NCBI GenBank assembly: GCA_937873515.1
Contig: CALMYB010000010.1
Location: 434,001 to 498,000 of the forward strand
Source: an uncultured Acidobacteriota bacterium
GTDB taxonomy: Bacteria > Acidobacteriota > Blastocatellia > Pyrinomonadales > Pyrinomonadaceae
Direction of reading: 5' to 3'
DNA length: 64,000 nucleotides
The notes under the pieces were generated by a model. The model had not been told where the DNA came from and ran no database searches. It worked only from the letters and a program-made list of their open reading frames with translations. The first letter of the stretch is position 1. The number at the start of each line of letters is the position of its first letter. Shown here in pieces: positions 23,731 to 32,481 of this stretch. The position numbers and the translations under genes were made by a program.

Positions 23731-24901
23731 TTGACTGGAAAGGTGCTAACTTGCACATCCTGCCCGCCGCTTCTTTGTTCACCTCTTTAACGTCCAACCG
23801 CTGCTTTGCGTGTTCGAGACACTCAGGGTTTAGTTCGTTGATCCATTCGCCAACCGTTAATGAACTAAGCCGATGGCCCGCCAATAGCGCTTCGTCTATA
23901 CCATTAAAGCGTTTGTCCCAGATTAAGATCCGAACCTCTTCGTCATATTTGTAGGATCGCTGATCCGCGAGCCGCAGAGTTAGCAATGTGGCAAGGGCTC
24001 GGGCAACGTGCGGATTCGTAAAACTGTCGTTGTCGAATGCGATCTCCAAAGATCTCCGTCTGGCGGTTTCAATGATCTCTTGATGGGAAGTAGCCACGCC
24101 GCTATTTCCGACCACATATCTGTCGGTCAGGAACCTTTTGGCTGTTGCGGCTTTCAGAGCGCCTTCCGTAACGAGAATCGCTTTGGCGGTCAACAATGTT
24201 CGACCGGCGTGATGCAAATGGGCTCCGGCGCTGCTTCCGCTTCTTTCCTTTGCGGAGGACAGCCAGATATAACGCCCGGACTTGTTAGGGATGTACCGCA
24301 TGAACCTGATCTGACAGGCTCTTATTAGGCCGTCAGGCCCAACGAACGGTATTAGCATCAGGTCGTCGAATGAATCGTGCTCGCTCCAAAGCCGCAGCCG
24401 ACCGTACGCATCTCTCCAGAATCCGGGAATGCCTTCGAAGGAATGAATTCCTTCCGCTGCCATCGCATCGACGAGGCGCCCGGTCAATACGCGCCGCTCA
24501 TTCTGCAGCCTGGGGAGGTTTCCATACTGAGAGACGTCTTGAACTCCCCTTTCCAGTAAGCCGCCGCGTCCGTTCACGATTTCGTTGTTTGATGAGGCCG
24601 GCGATAGTTCGATCAGTTTTCGATAGACTTTATCCCGAATAGAAGGCGAAGCGAGATCTGTTGAAACATTTATCTTCTTCGCCGTCGGAGAACAATTGAA
24701 TGTTCGCTGAAAATTTAGATCGAATCCGGAGCGATATTCGTTGTGATAGTAGACGCCCCATCCATACCGGCTGACCCGGTCCGCATTCAGGGTGGAACGA
24801 GCACAGAACGATATCGTCTCCGTCCTTGTCGTGCTGCACCAATCGGGTTTTCCGCAGATCGTGCAGGGACGCCTTTTCGATACGCGTCTGTATCCGGTCA
24901 T
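23669..24901 (-). CDS. Toprim/zinc-finger primase-like protein (DUF3854-like)
   Basis: A 410-residue protein. A zinc-finger stretch at the start has C13, C16, C22 and C33, the layout of phage-type primases. A middle region (SFEGIPGFW...RLRLWSEHDSFDDLMLIPFVG) is followed by a Toprim-like core with ILVTEGALKAATA and the acidic AFDNDSF, then GIDEALLAG. The Cys4 finger plus Toprim match DUF3854-type primases. The ATG at 24901 is preferred over a TTG six codons upstream. It leads the minus-strand block with the methyltransferase and helicase, and probably helps prime replication of the element. Confidence 0.75.
   Translation of the reverse strand: MTGYRRVSKRRPCTICGKPDWCSTTRTETISFCARSTLNADRVSRYGWGVYYHNEYRSGFDLNFQRTFNCSPTAKKINVSTDLASPSIRDKVYRKLIELSPASSNNEIVNGRGGLLERGVQDVSQYGNLPRLQNERRVLTGRLVDAMAAEGIHSFEGIPGFWRDAYGRLRLWSEHDSFDDLMLIPFVGPDGLIRACQIRFMRYIPNKSGRYIWLSSAKERSGSSAGAHLHHAGRTLLTAKAILVTEGALKAATAKRFLTDRYVVGNSGVATSHQEIIETARRRSLEIAFDNDSFTNPHVARALATLLTLRLADQRSYKYDEEVRILIWDKRFNGIDEALLAGHRLSSLTVGEWINELNPECLEHAKQRLDVKEVNKEAAGRMCKLAPFQSNERYSSTNTAFIDREDQRPH
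23760..23776 (-). promoter_or_regulatory. copy of the AAAGAAGCGGCGGGCAG leader motif
   Basis: On the minus strand AAAGAAGCGGCGGGCAG ends 30 bases before the methyltransferase start at 23730, inside the end of the upstream gene. Sixteen bases are identical to the copy at 24924-24939. Confidence 0.35.
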
Positions 24902-24922
24902 GATGGTAGATCGCTCCAATTT

Positions 24923-24940
24923 CTGCCCGCCGCTTCTTTA
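24923..24940 (-). promoter_or_regulatory. copy of the AAAGAAGCGGCGGGCAG leader motif
   Basis: On the minus strand TAAAGAAGCGGCGGGCAG ends 22 bases before the ATG at 24901. See the copies at 23760-23776 and 16768-16785. Confidence 0.35.
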
Positions 24941-24957
24941 CTTAACATGCTGTTAAG
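24941..24957. promoter_or_regulatory. palindrome CTTAACA-TGC-TGTTAAG, operator candidate
   Basis: A perfect 7-bp inverted repeat with a 3-base centre in the divergent space between the primase-like gene (minus) and the FG-GAP gene (plus). The position suits a repressor site. No regulator is identified. Confidence 0.3.
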
Positions 24958-24977
24958 CGGCTGCTGAAGTGTAATCG

Positions 24978-25006
24978 TTGACAAGCAGTGCTTTGTGTTA
25001 TATGTT
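24978..25006 (+). promoter_or_regulatory. sigma-70-like promoter for the FG-GAP/Rhs block
   Basis: TTGACA (24978-24983) and TATGTT (25001-25006) are 17 bases apart. The leader to the ATG at 25087 would be about 75 bases. The sequence match is good for -35 and fair for -10. Confidence 0.45.
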
Positions 25007-25086
25007 GTTCGGCAACCATTTTGTTCCCGGCTTCTTTCACAGCAGCCATTCCTATCAACCATTAGACAGAAATAGGAGAAGTCCCC

Positions 25087-26214
25087 ATGTCTCTAGGAGC
25101 GTCCCACATTGCGGGAAAGCGTAAGAAGCTTTTGACGGGTGGAGGTGTGTTCGCATGTGCTCTGCTGATTGCGGTGGGTGTCTTCGCGGCCAATGACTGG
25201 TTCCCGAAGACCGATGCTTTGACGGGCAAAAAAAGCGGATGGTTTGGAACGGAACTACCGAAGAATGCGACATCAGCGTGGAATCCGTTTCCGCCGCCGT
25301 CTCCTACTCCGCAACTGAGTAAAGAATACATATACGCGGGCCAGAGGTTGCTCGCGGTAGAAGATGCGAACGCGACTATCGCTCCCCCAGCGGACATCGC
25401 GGTCTGGCGAGGGTCGAACGGTAACTGGATGGTAATGGGACAAACAGGATCTGCCGCAACGACCTTTTCGTTTGGACTCGGCAGTCTCGGCGATGTTCCG
25501 CTGGTCGGTGACTACGACGGGGATGGTAAGACGGACTTTAGCGTCTTTCGGTCTGGACCGACTTCAACATTTTATGTGTGGCCGAGCGGAGGAGGCAGTT
25601 ATTGGGGATACAACTGGGGCGGCGGAACCGATCGGCTCGCCGTGGGCGATTTCGATGGTGACGGCAAGACAGACTATGCGATCGCTCGGCCGGATACAGG
25701 TGCCGGAGTACTGACATGGTGGGTAACAACCAGCTCAAACTCGAGCCATTTCGCGGTGAGTTGGGGGATTCCGACCGATGAAACCGCGGTCGCCGATTAC
25801 GACGGCGATGGCAAGGCAGACGTGGCGGTTTTCCGAGCATCCGATGAGAACTTCTACATTATCCGCTCAAGCGATCTTCAGGTAGCGGTTTACAACATCG
25901 GTGAAACGGGTACCGTGGTGAGCTCTGATTACGATGGTGACGGAAAAGCCGATCCGGCGATCTACGTTTCCTCGACGGCAACTTGGTACATTTGTCAGTC
26001 GACGACAAACTCCGTCGTTTCTCATCAATGGGGTTCATCAGGCAATATCCCGGTTCAAAACGACTATGATCTCGACGGCAAAACCGACCTCGCCGTATGG
26101 AACAACGCCGCTAGCGCCCAATGGACGATCAAGCGATCTTCAAACGGCACAACTCGAACTGAAACCTTCGGCACCACCGGTGACATCCCGGTGCCCGCTT
26201 TCTATAGAAGATAG
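25087..26214 (+). CDS. secreted FG-GAP / VCBS-repeat protein
   Basis: A 375-residue exported protein. A TM/signal segment lies at about 17-34. After a Pro-rich linker, the motif YAGQRLLAVEDANA is one I associate with Blastocatellia-type acidobacterial proteins. The body is a beta-propeller-like array with five calcium-binding D-x-D-x-D-G loops: D-Y-D-G-D-G-K-T-D, D-F-D-G-D-G-K-T-D, two D-Y-D-G-D-G-K-A-D and D-Y-D-L-D-G-K-T-D. AGGAG precedes the ATG by 9 bases. It is immediately followed by the Rhs gene and probably shares its transcript, suggesting a surface or secreted partner of the Rhs product. Confidence 0.85.
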   Translation: MSLGASHIAGKRKKLLTGGGVFACALLIAVGVFAANDWFPKTDALTGKKSGWFGTELPKNATSAWNPFPPPSPTPQLSKEYIYAGQRLLAVEDANATIAPPADIAVWRGSNGNWMVMGQTGSAATTFSFGLGSLGDVPLVGDYDGDGKTDFSVFRSGPTSTFYVWPSGGGSYWGYNWGGGTDRLAVGDFDGDGKTDYAIARPDTGAGVLTWWVTTSSNSSHFAVSWGIPTDETAVADYDGDGKADVAVFRASDENFYIIRSSDLQVAVYNIGETGTVVSSDYDGDGKADPAIYVSSTATWYICQSTTNSVVSHQWGSSGNIPVQNDYDLDGKTDLAVWNNAASAQWTIKRSSNGTTRTETFGTTGDIPVPAFYRR

Positions 26215-26250
26215 TCCATTAAAGGCCCTGAGCGTAAAAGCGAGAAATTT

Positions 26251-29200
26251 ATGAGATTCAACAAGATTAGGCCACTAAATATTGTAATTCTAAGTACCAT
26301 TCTGGGGTTGGTGACACTGAATATTTCATCGCAAGAACCAGGTCAGTTTACACCGTTAGGTATGGCCCCAGGGGCTCCTGAAGGATCGCAAATATTATCC
26401 GAAGCAGAGCGTATCAACCTTTACAACGGCAATCTTAGTTACAGTCTGCCTCTTTTGAAAGTGGCAGGCCGAGGAGAACTTCAAATTCCGCTTAACCTGA
26501 ATATTGAGCAACATTGGAAGATTTTCGCTGCTGGTGGAACTGGAATTTTTCATCCCGACGAACTTCTGATTTCTCAAATGCCGAACTTTATCCAAAAGAA
26601 AATTAGATACAATGCCGGCACTTTGGTTAGCAAGCTCGCGGCGTCGGGTTCTCGCAGTTGTACACAGCCAATCTTGAATCAAGTCGTTCGCACTCTGGCT
26701 CAACTAACCTTTACGTCTCCAGACGGTACAGAATACTCGCTTGTCGACCAGCAGAGTATGGGACAGCCGCGTGATTTCCCCGGGTGTTATAATTCCTACT
26801 CACTCGGCAGAACCTTTGTAACGACGGACGGTTCGTCCGCGGTTTTTGTTTCCGATTCTGACTTTACGATCAATCAGTCCGGTTTTTTTGCAGGTTACGA
26901 CGTTCCGCGTCCAGTTCAAGGTGGCTATTTAACTCTTCGGGATGGTACGCGCTACCGCATTGAGCAAGGTGTCGCGATTTGGATGACTGATCGGAATGGC
27001 AATCGCTTTGAATTCTCGTATATTCCAGATCCGTTATTCCAAGGGGAAAAAAAGCTGGTTCTAATCACTGACTCGCTCGGTCGAACTATTTCCATTGAGT
27101 ACGACGTACAAGATTCAGAACCTTATGGATTGTGCGATCGGATAAGTTACAACGGAATGGGCGGCACTCCGAAAATAATTCGGGTTTCCAAGAAAAATAT
27201 TTCGGACGTTCTACGCAGCGGATACGCGCCTGCATCAATCCCCGAACTCTTCGGAGTGACAACCTATTATGCTCCATATCCCAATCGACTTCCCTCAGCC
27301 GTCTGGATGCCAGATGGACGAAGCTACAAGCTGTTTTACAACCAGTTTAGTGAATTGGCTCGGGTTGAGAATCCATCAGGCGGAGCGGTGGAATACGACT
27401 ACGATACAGGCGTCGATACAGGCGGCCAAGGAACGAGTGGGGGCGGCCAAATTTACCATGATGGACAATATCGGATATATCGGCGACTCGTTGAACGGCG
27501 CGTTTACCCGGATGGCGTTTCCTTGGTTCATAAGACTACTTATAGCCGGCCCGAACATGACTCGGGATGTACTTTTGTCTGCACGGTCAACAATTTTACT
27601 AATGATGGTTTTGTGGTCGAAGATTCCTTTGATGGTCAAGGCAACAGACTTCATGCGTTGAAGCACTATTTCTACAGCTATGATGGGGCAGCTGCAAAGT
27701 CCTTTTTCCGGCTTCCGCTCTATACGACCACTTCTTGGCCGACACCGATCTTATCTTCTTGGAAAGATGGAAAGGAATATAAGACGGAACACCTAGCGGC
27801 GGACGGGTCAACAGTTCTAAGGCGCATCGAATATACCTTTCATCAAGAGCCAATGTATTGGTGGGCTGGGGTTCCGCAACAGTCTCCTTCTAACAACCCT
27901 AAATTGTTGACGACAACTATCTCCTTAATCGATACGGGTCAGGTCTCAATGATCACCAGCGTCAACCCTAACAATGCGTTGGATATCGGCTTTGATCAAT
28001 TTAACAATAAGACAGATGTGTATGAATACAATTGGGGAAATGGACAACCTGGTCCTCTTCTGAGGCGCACTCATACAGACTATGTTACGAACCCAAACTA
28101 TCTGAACGCCAACATAGTTGGTCTGCCCTCGCAAAGATGGGTTTCTACTGATGCTTTGGGAAGTAACAAGTCGGCGTTAACCCAATTCGAATACGACAAC
28201 TACGCCTCGGATTCGAACCATGCAGCGCTTATGACGCGAAGCAATGTGACTGGATTCGACTCCACAAATTACGGGGCAGGAAATACAGTTCGCGGCAATG
28301 TCACAGGAGTGACAAAGTTTGCGGATGCTAATGCCCAAAGCGGGGCAGTCACCTCTTATTCTCAGTACGACATTTTAGGAAACGTCGTTAAAACCAAAGA
28401 TGAAAATGGCAATGTGTTTACGATCAACTACAATGATAACTTCGGCCTACCCGATTCCGATGCGACCACAAATGATCCGCCTACACAATTAAATGGTTTA
28501 AGCACTTTTTCATTTCCAACGAGCACGGTAAATCCACTGAACTGGAGCGCTTACGTTCAATACGATTACTTCGCAGGAATGCCAGTAAACGCTCAGGACT
28601 TAAACGGTATGGTTTCAAAGACGATTTATAATGACAGTCTTGATCGACCGACCCAATCGGTTATCGCAATAGGAACGTCTAACGAAAGCCAGATAAGCAT
28701 TACGTATAACGACACCGAGCGTTATGTTGAGTCCAGCAAAGATTTCAATACGTTTAATGACAACTTGTTGAAGACGAGAACCTACTACGACGGCCTCGGA
28801 AGAACTATCGAGCGAAGGCAATATGAGGGAGACGGAAATTATCGTGCTGTTCAAACTCAATACGACGCACTCGGAAGACCCTTCAAAACTTCGAATCCTT
28901 TCCGTCCCACAGAATTAGACACGAACCATCCGATCCTCTGGACCGAAACCTTTTTTGATGCCTTGGGACGGGTAATAGAGGTCGAAACACCTGACGGGTC
29001 ATCTGCGACAACCGCCTACAACGGGAATCGTACGCTTGCAATTGATCAGGCAGGAAATAAACGAATAAGCCAAACGGATGCAATTGGTCGACTAAAGGAG
29101 GTTTGGGAAGTTACTCCTTCTGACGCCTGGACCGAATCTGTAAGCTTCCCTAACCAACCATTCTCTACCGGGTACAAAACAACGTATACCTATGACGCCT

Positions 29201-31629
29201 TAGGCAATCTTCTGGCTGTCAACCAAGGGAGCCAGACTCGCACATTTACTTACAACAGTCTATCGCAGATGCTCACCGCCACCGCCCCGGAAACCGGAAC
29301 GATCTCATACACATACGATCCGCGGGGGAACGTGAAAACCAAGCGAGACACGAGAAATATCAAGACGGTCTGGGACTATGACGCATTGAATCGCACTACA
29401 AACCGATGCTACCGCTCAATCGGTACTGGAAATCTCGGAATGACAACCTGCGTTAACAACTATGAGACTCCTGAGCCGAATACATCCGATGTAGCATATT
29501 CGTATGATAGTGCCCCGAATTCGATGGGCAGATTAATTAAGGTTCAAAATAACAATTCGACAACGGAATACGTTTCGTTTGACATCCTGGGTCGAGTCAC
29601 TAGAAGCAAACAAACTACCAATGGAATTGTTTACGGGGATGACGCCAATCCAATGACCTACACATACAATCTCGCAGGAGCTTTAGTCGAGCAAAAATAT
29701 CCTAGCGGCCGTGTTGTAAAGAACACTTACAATAACGGTGGTGATATTTCCATCGTTGCTAGTAAAAGGAACGCGAATTTCGGTTTTTGGAATTATGCTG
29801 ACAGATTAACGTACAACGCAGCCGGTGTCGTCGCCTCTATGCAGCTTGGCAATGGTTCTTGGGAAAGTACAATTTTTAATACCAGACTCCAACCAATTCA
29901 AATCGCTCTAGGAACGGTCAAGAATGGAACAAATAAACTAAAGCTTGAATACAGCTATGGTAATTGGAATGGCAGCACGATCGACGCTACTAAAAACAAC
30001 GGCAATATCGTCCAGCAGATTATTACCGTACCTACGGTAGGAACTTCAAGCGGTTTCACAGCCACCCAGAAATATTATTATGACTCGTTAAACCGCCTCG
30101 ACGATGCCCTAGAAGAGAGCAACACAACCCAGACCTGGCGTCAAGACTTCACGTACGATCGGTTCGGGAACCACAACTTCGTTGAGAGCAACACTTCGTT
30201 TGCGGGCTTCGACAAACTTTGTAACGGTGCTACTGAATTGTGTCCGGATCTTAGAAAGAAATTAAATCCGGGCATCAATATCGGCAACAACCGTTTATCC
30301 TCCGGACAAGACTACACATATGATTCGGGCGGTAATATTTCCTCCGACATCGACGGGCGTACTTTCGTTTATGATGCTGAAAATAAACAGGTTGAGGTCC
30401 GCGATGTTACAAATAATGTAATTGGTCAATACGTTTACGATGGAGAAGGTAGGAGGATAAAAAAAGTTGTTCCGTCAACTGGCGAAACAACGATTTTTGT
30501 TTACGACACATCAGCCAGACAGGTAGCCGAGTATTCTACGATCGTAGCTCCGGAAAACCAGGCGAAGGTGAACTACCTGACAATCGATAATCTAGGCACA
30601 CCTAGAATTAATACCGATGCGAACGGCCTCGTAACTGCTCGCCATGACTATCATCCGTTTGGCGAAGAAATCTCTACGGGCCAGAGGTCCGTTCATCCGG
30701 AATATACTGGCGACGGCATTAGAAAAAAATTCACCGGCTATGAAAGGGACACGGAAACCGACCTCGATTTTGCTCAAGCTCGAATGTATGGATACTCCCA
30801 CGGGCGGTTTACGTCTCCAGATCCTACGCTTGTGAGTGTTAATGGTTATAATCCCCAGTCGTGGAATCGCTATGCGTATGTTCTAAACAACCCATATCTC
30901 TACACTGATCCACTAGGACTGTGGGAGATCCAGGCGACCATCATTTGCGAACAAAAGAAAGATGGAAGTTGTAAAACACATAAGAACGGAAAGCCCAAAA
31001 TTAAGGAGATTATCTATACTGCGAAGAAGACTAAGCCTGACGATAATGGTGCATCGCTCGCGAAGCAGCTAGGACTGACAGGTAAGGACGCTGAGAAATT
31101 CGCTGAAAAGGTGGCGAATTCCGACAACATAAGGTTGGCCGATCAGGGAGGTATCGTTGGACGCGTCTTTGATGCTGTTGAAGATGGCTTAGCTCGACAG
31201 GAAAACTTCAATAATAAGAACTTCGGTAAGAGAACTAATAACTCGGGACCCACCGGCGATGATTGTTCGGAAACGTGTATTCGAACTGCTTATCCAGATG
31301 CTTTACCTCAAAATGGCCCGGGAGTAGAGTTTGATGTTAAATCGGCGGATGACACGCTACGCCAACGAGGCGCACAATCAGTTCAAGAGAGTGACCTTAG
31401 GATCGGTGACGCTGTTAGATGGGCAAAGGACAATAATCCGACTCACTTCGCCAATTTTATCTTTAGACGAGATAGCGGTGAATCATTAGTTTTTAGCAAG
31501 AGCGGAGCAAGAGGACCTTTTGAAATTGCACCGATCAACGGACCAGGTAGTATCACTGCAAAGTACGGTGCAGAGTATGGTACGGTAAAAGGCATCGGGA
31601 AAAACGATACTGGGTATTATCGACCCTAG
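26251..31629 (+). CDS. Rhs/YD-repeat polymorphic toxin with papain/NlpC-like C-terminal domain
   Basis: A 1,792-residue Rhs protein. A signal/anchor segment (about 8-28) and a beta-rich N-terminal part precede many YD repeats (YDALGR, YDSLNR, YDAENK). The Rhs core ends with R-F-T-S-P-D-P and Y1551-T-D-P-L-G-L, after which the C-terminal effector domain begins (1558-1792). That domain has D-D-C1672-S-E-T-C, then I-G-D-A-V-R-W, then T1731-H1732-F-A-N-F. The order Cys, G-D-x-V, His is that of NlpC/P60 or papain-fold hydrolases, so it may cut peptidoglycan or amide bonds. No typical zinc or nuclease motif is seen. GC content is lower than in the transfer genes. The gene downstream is the likely immunity or accessory protein. 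Confidence 0.88.
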   Translation: MRFNKIRPLNIVILSTILGLVTLNISSQEPGQFTPLGMAPGAPEGSQILSEAERINLYNGNLSYSLPLLKVAGRGELQIPLNLNIEQHWKIFAAGGTGIFHPDELLISQMPNFIQKKIRYNAGTLVSKLAASGSRSCTQPILNQVVRTLAQLTFTSPDGTEYSLVDQQSMGQPRDFPGCYNSYSLGRTFVTTDGSSAVFVSDSDFTINQSGFFAGYDVPRPVQGGYLTLRDGTRYRIEQGVAIWMTDRNGNRFEFSYIPDPLFQGEKKLVLITDSLGRTISIEYDVQDSEPYGLCDRISYNGMGGTPKIIRVSKKNISDVLRSGYAPASIPELFGVTTYYAPYPNRLPSAVWMPDGRSYKLFYNQFSELARVENPSGGAVEYDYDTGVDTGGQGTSGGGQIYHDGQYRIYRRLVERRVYPDGVSLVHKTTYSRPEHDSGCTFVCTVNNFTNDGFVVEDSFDGQGNRLHALKHYFYSYDGAAAKSFFRLPLYTTTSWPTPILSSWKDGKEYKTEHLAADGSTVLRRIEYTFHQEPMYWWAGVPQQSPSNNPKLLTTTISLIDTGQVSMITSVNPNNALDIGFDQFNNKTDVYEYNWGNGQPGPLLRRTHTDYVTNPNYLNANIVGLPSQRWVSTDALGSNKSALTQFEYDNYASDSNHAALMTRSNVTGFDSTNYGAGNTVRGNVTGVTKFADANAQSGAVTSYSQYDILGNVVKTKDENGNVFTINYNDNFGLPDSDATTNDPPTQLNGLSTFSFPTSTVNPLNWSAYVQYDYFAGMPVNAQDLNGMVSKTIYNDSLDRPTQSVIAIGTSNESQISITYNDTERYVESSKDFNTFNDNLLKTRTYYDGLGRTIERRQYEGDGNYRAVQTQYDALGRPFKTSNPFRPTELDTNHPILWTETFFDALGRVIEVETPDGSSATTAYNGNRTLAIDQAGNKRISQTDAIGRLKEVWEVTPSDAWTESVSFPNQPFSTGYKTTYTYDALGNLLAVNQGSQTRTFTYNSLSQMLTATAPETGTISYTYDPRGNVKTKRDTRNIKTVWDYDALNRTTNRCYRSIGTGNLGMTTCVNNYETPEPNTSDVAYSYDSAPNSMGRLIKVQNNNSTTEYVSFDILGRVTRSKQTTNGIVYGDDANPMTYTYNLAGALVEQKYPSGRVVKNTYNNGGDISIVASKRNANFGFWNYADRLTYNAAGVVASMQLGNGSWESTIFNTRLQPIQIALGTVKNGTNKLKLEYSYGNWNGSTIDATKNNGNIVQQIITVPTVGTSSGFTATQKYYYDSLNRLDDALEESNTTQTWRQDFTYDRFGNHNFVESNTSFAGFDKLCNGATELCPDLRKKLNPGINIGNNRLSSGQDYTYDSGGNISSDIDGRTFVYDAENKQVEVRDVTNNVIGQYVYDGEGRRIKKVVPSTGETTIFVYDTSARQVAEYSTIVAPENQAKVNYLTIDNLGTPRINTDANGLVTARHDYHPFGEEISTGQRSVHPEYTGDGIRKKFTGYERDTETDLDFAQARMYGYSHGRFTSPDPTLVSVNGYNPQSWNRYAYVLNNPYLYTDPLGLWEIQATIICEQKKDGSCKTHKNGKPKIKEIIYTAKKTKPDDNGASLAKQLGLTGKDAEKFAEKVANSDNIRLADQGGIVGRVFDAVEDGLARQENFNNKNFGKRTNNSGPTGDDCSETCIRTAYPDALPQNGPGVEFDVKSADDTLRQRGAQSVQESDLRIGDAVRWAKDNNPTHFANFIFRRDSGESLVFSKSGARGPFEIAPINGPGSITAKYGAEYGTVKGIGKNDTGYYRP

Positions 31630-31641
31630 AGCGAGGTTAGA

Positions 31642-32370
31642 ATGAAGTATGTAGTTCTTTTATTCGTCGTGCTTTGTTATTTCTTTGGGTTTGCACCTGA
31701 GGAAGTTGCTATGCAGGCGAAGCAGCAAAATATGCGGCATGCGAAGGCGTCAGTTTCTCTGGTAGGTGAGGTAACTTCGGTGGAGGTGAAAGAGGGGTTG
31801 AGTCAATATGGGTTAAACTTCAAAGCCACTCTGAAGCTAAAAAATACTGGGACAATCCCCGTGATTTTCCTAAACGAGAGTTTTTCATTTCCCGGCGCCT
31901 TCATGGCGGAAAAACCAGAAGATTTTAAGACCGGAAAACTTCTAACCAGCAGTTACGGCGGAATGAGTTGCAGTCAAACTTCGGAAAAATGGATAAGTCT
32001 GAGGAAAGAACTCGACCAGAACGACCCGCCAAAGGAAAAAACTTTCATTCTAGGGCCGAGCGAAGAAAAGATCATTAATGGCGAACCGGTTGGCTTCTCG
32101 ATATTGATCGATCCCTCAAAAGGTCTTTCGACGAAAGAAAGAGAAAGCGCAAGCTGGGCGACAATCGCAAGCGTCTCTCAGATCTTGGTAAAACTTCAGA
32201 TGGAAGTATATCCAGCGTGGGGACTTGAGCCGAAATGCTACGGAACGTCTTATGGTAAGAAACTTCAGAAACGTTGGAGGTCGTTGGGCCACGTTTGGCT
32301 GGAGGATATACAGTCGGAGCCCATGACACTAGACCTAAAACCTTCTTTGAATAAGCTGGAAAGAAAATAA
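31642..32370 (+). CDS. exported protein after the Rhs gene, possible immunity protein
   Basis: A 242-residue protein with a signal peptide (MKYVVLLFVVLCYFFGF, cleavage in the 17-25 region). The mature part looks beta-rich and immunoglobulin-like (VSLVGEVTSVEVKEG, LNFKATLKLKNTGTIPVIF) with two well-separated Cys (in GGMSCSQ and PKCYG). It starts 12 bases after the Rhs stop. If the Rhs effector acts on the cell wall, immunity would have to be periplasmic, which fits an exported protein. No family is recognised; function is by position only. Confidence 0.6.
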   Translation: MKYVVLLFVVLCYFFGFAPEEVAMQAKQQNMRHAKASVSLVGEVTSVEVKEGLSQYGLNFKATLKLKNTGTIPVIFLNESFSFPGAFMAEKPEDFKTGKLLTSSYGGMSCSQTSEKWISLRKELDQNDPPKEKTFILGPSEEKIINGEPVGFSILIDPSKGLSTKERESASWATIASVSQILVKLQMEVYPAWGLEPKCYGTSYGKKLQKRWRSLGHVWLEDIQSEPMTLDLKPSLNKLERK

Positions 32371-32481
32371 GACCTCCAACTTGCTTCCTCTGCTTTCTCA
32401 CCTTCCTCCCGGTGAAGAGAAGGGGCATCCACCTCCTGTGCAAATTAGAAAATCCCCGATGAAGTCGCTGCAAAATACATT

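Noticed and set aside
25087..31629. CRISPR-like repetition in the FG-GAP and Rhs genes
   Set aside because: The repeats are coding (D-x-D-x-D-G loops and YD repeats), not direct repeats with spacers. No CRISPR array was seen in the window.
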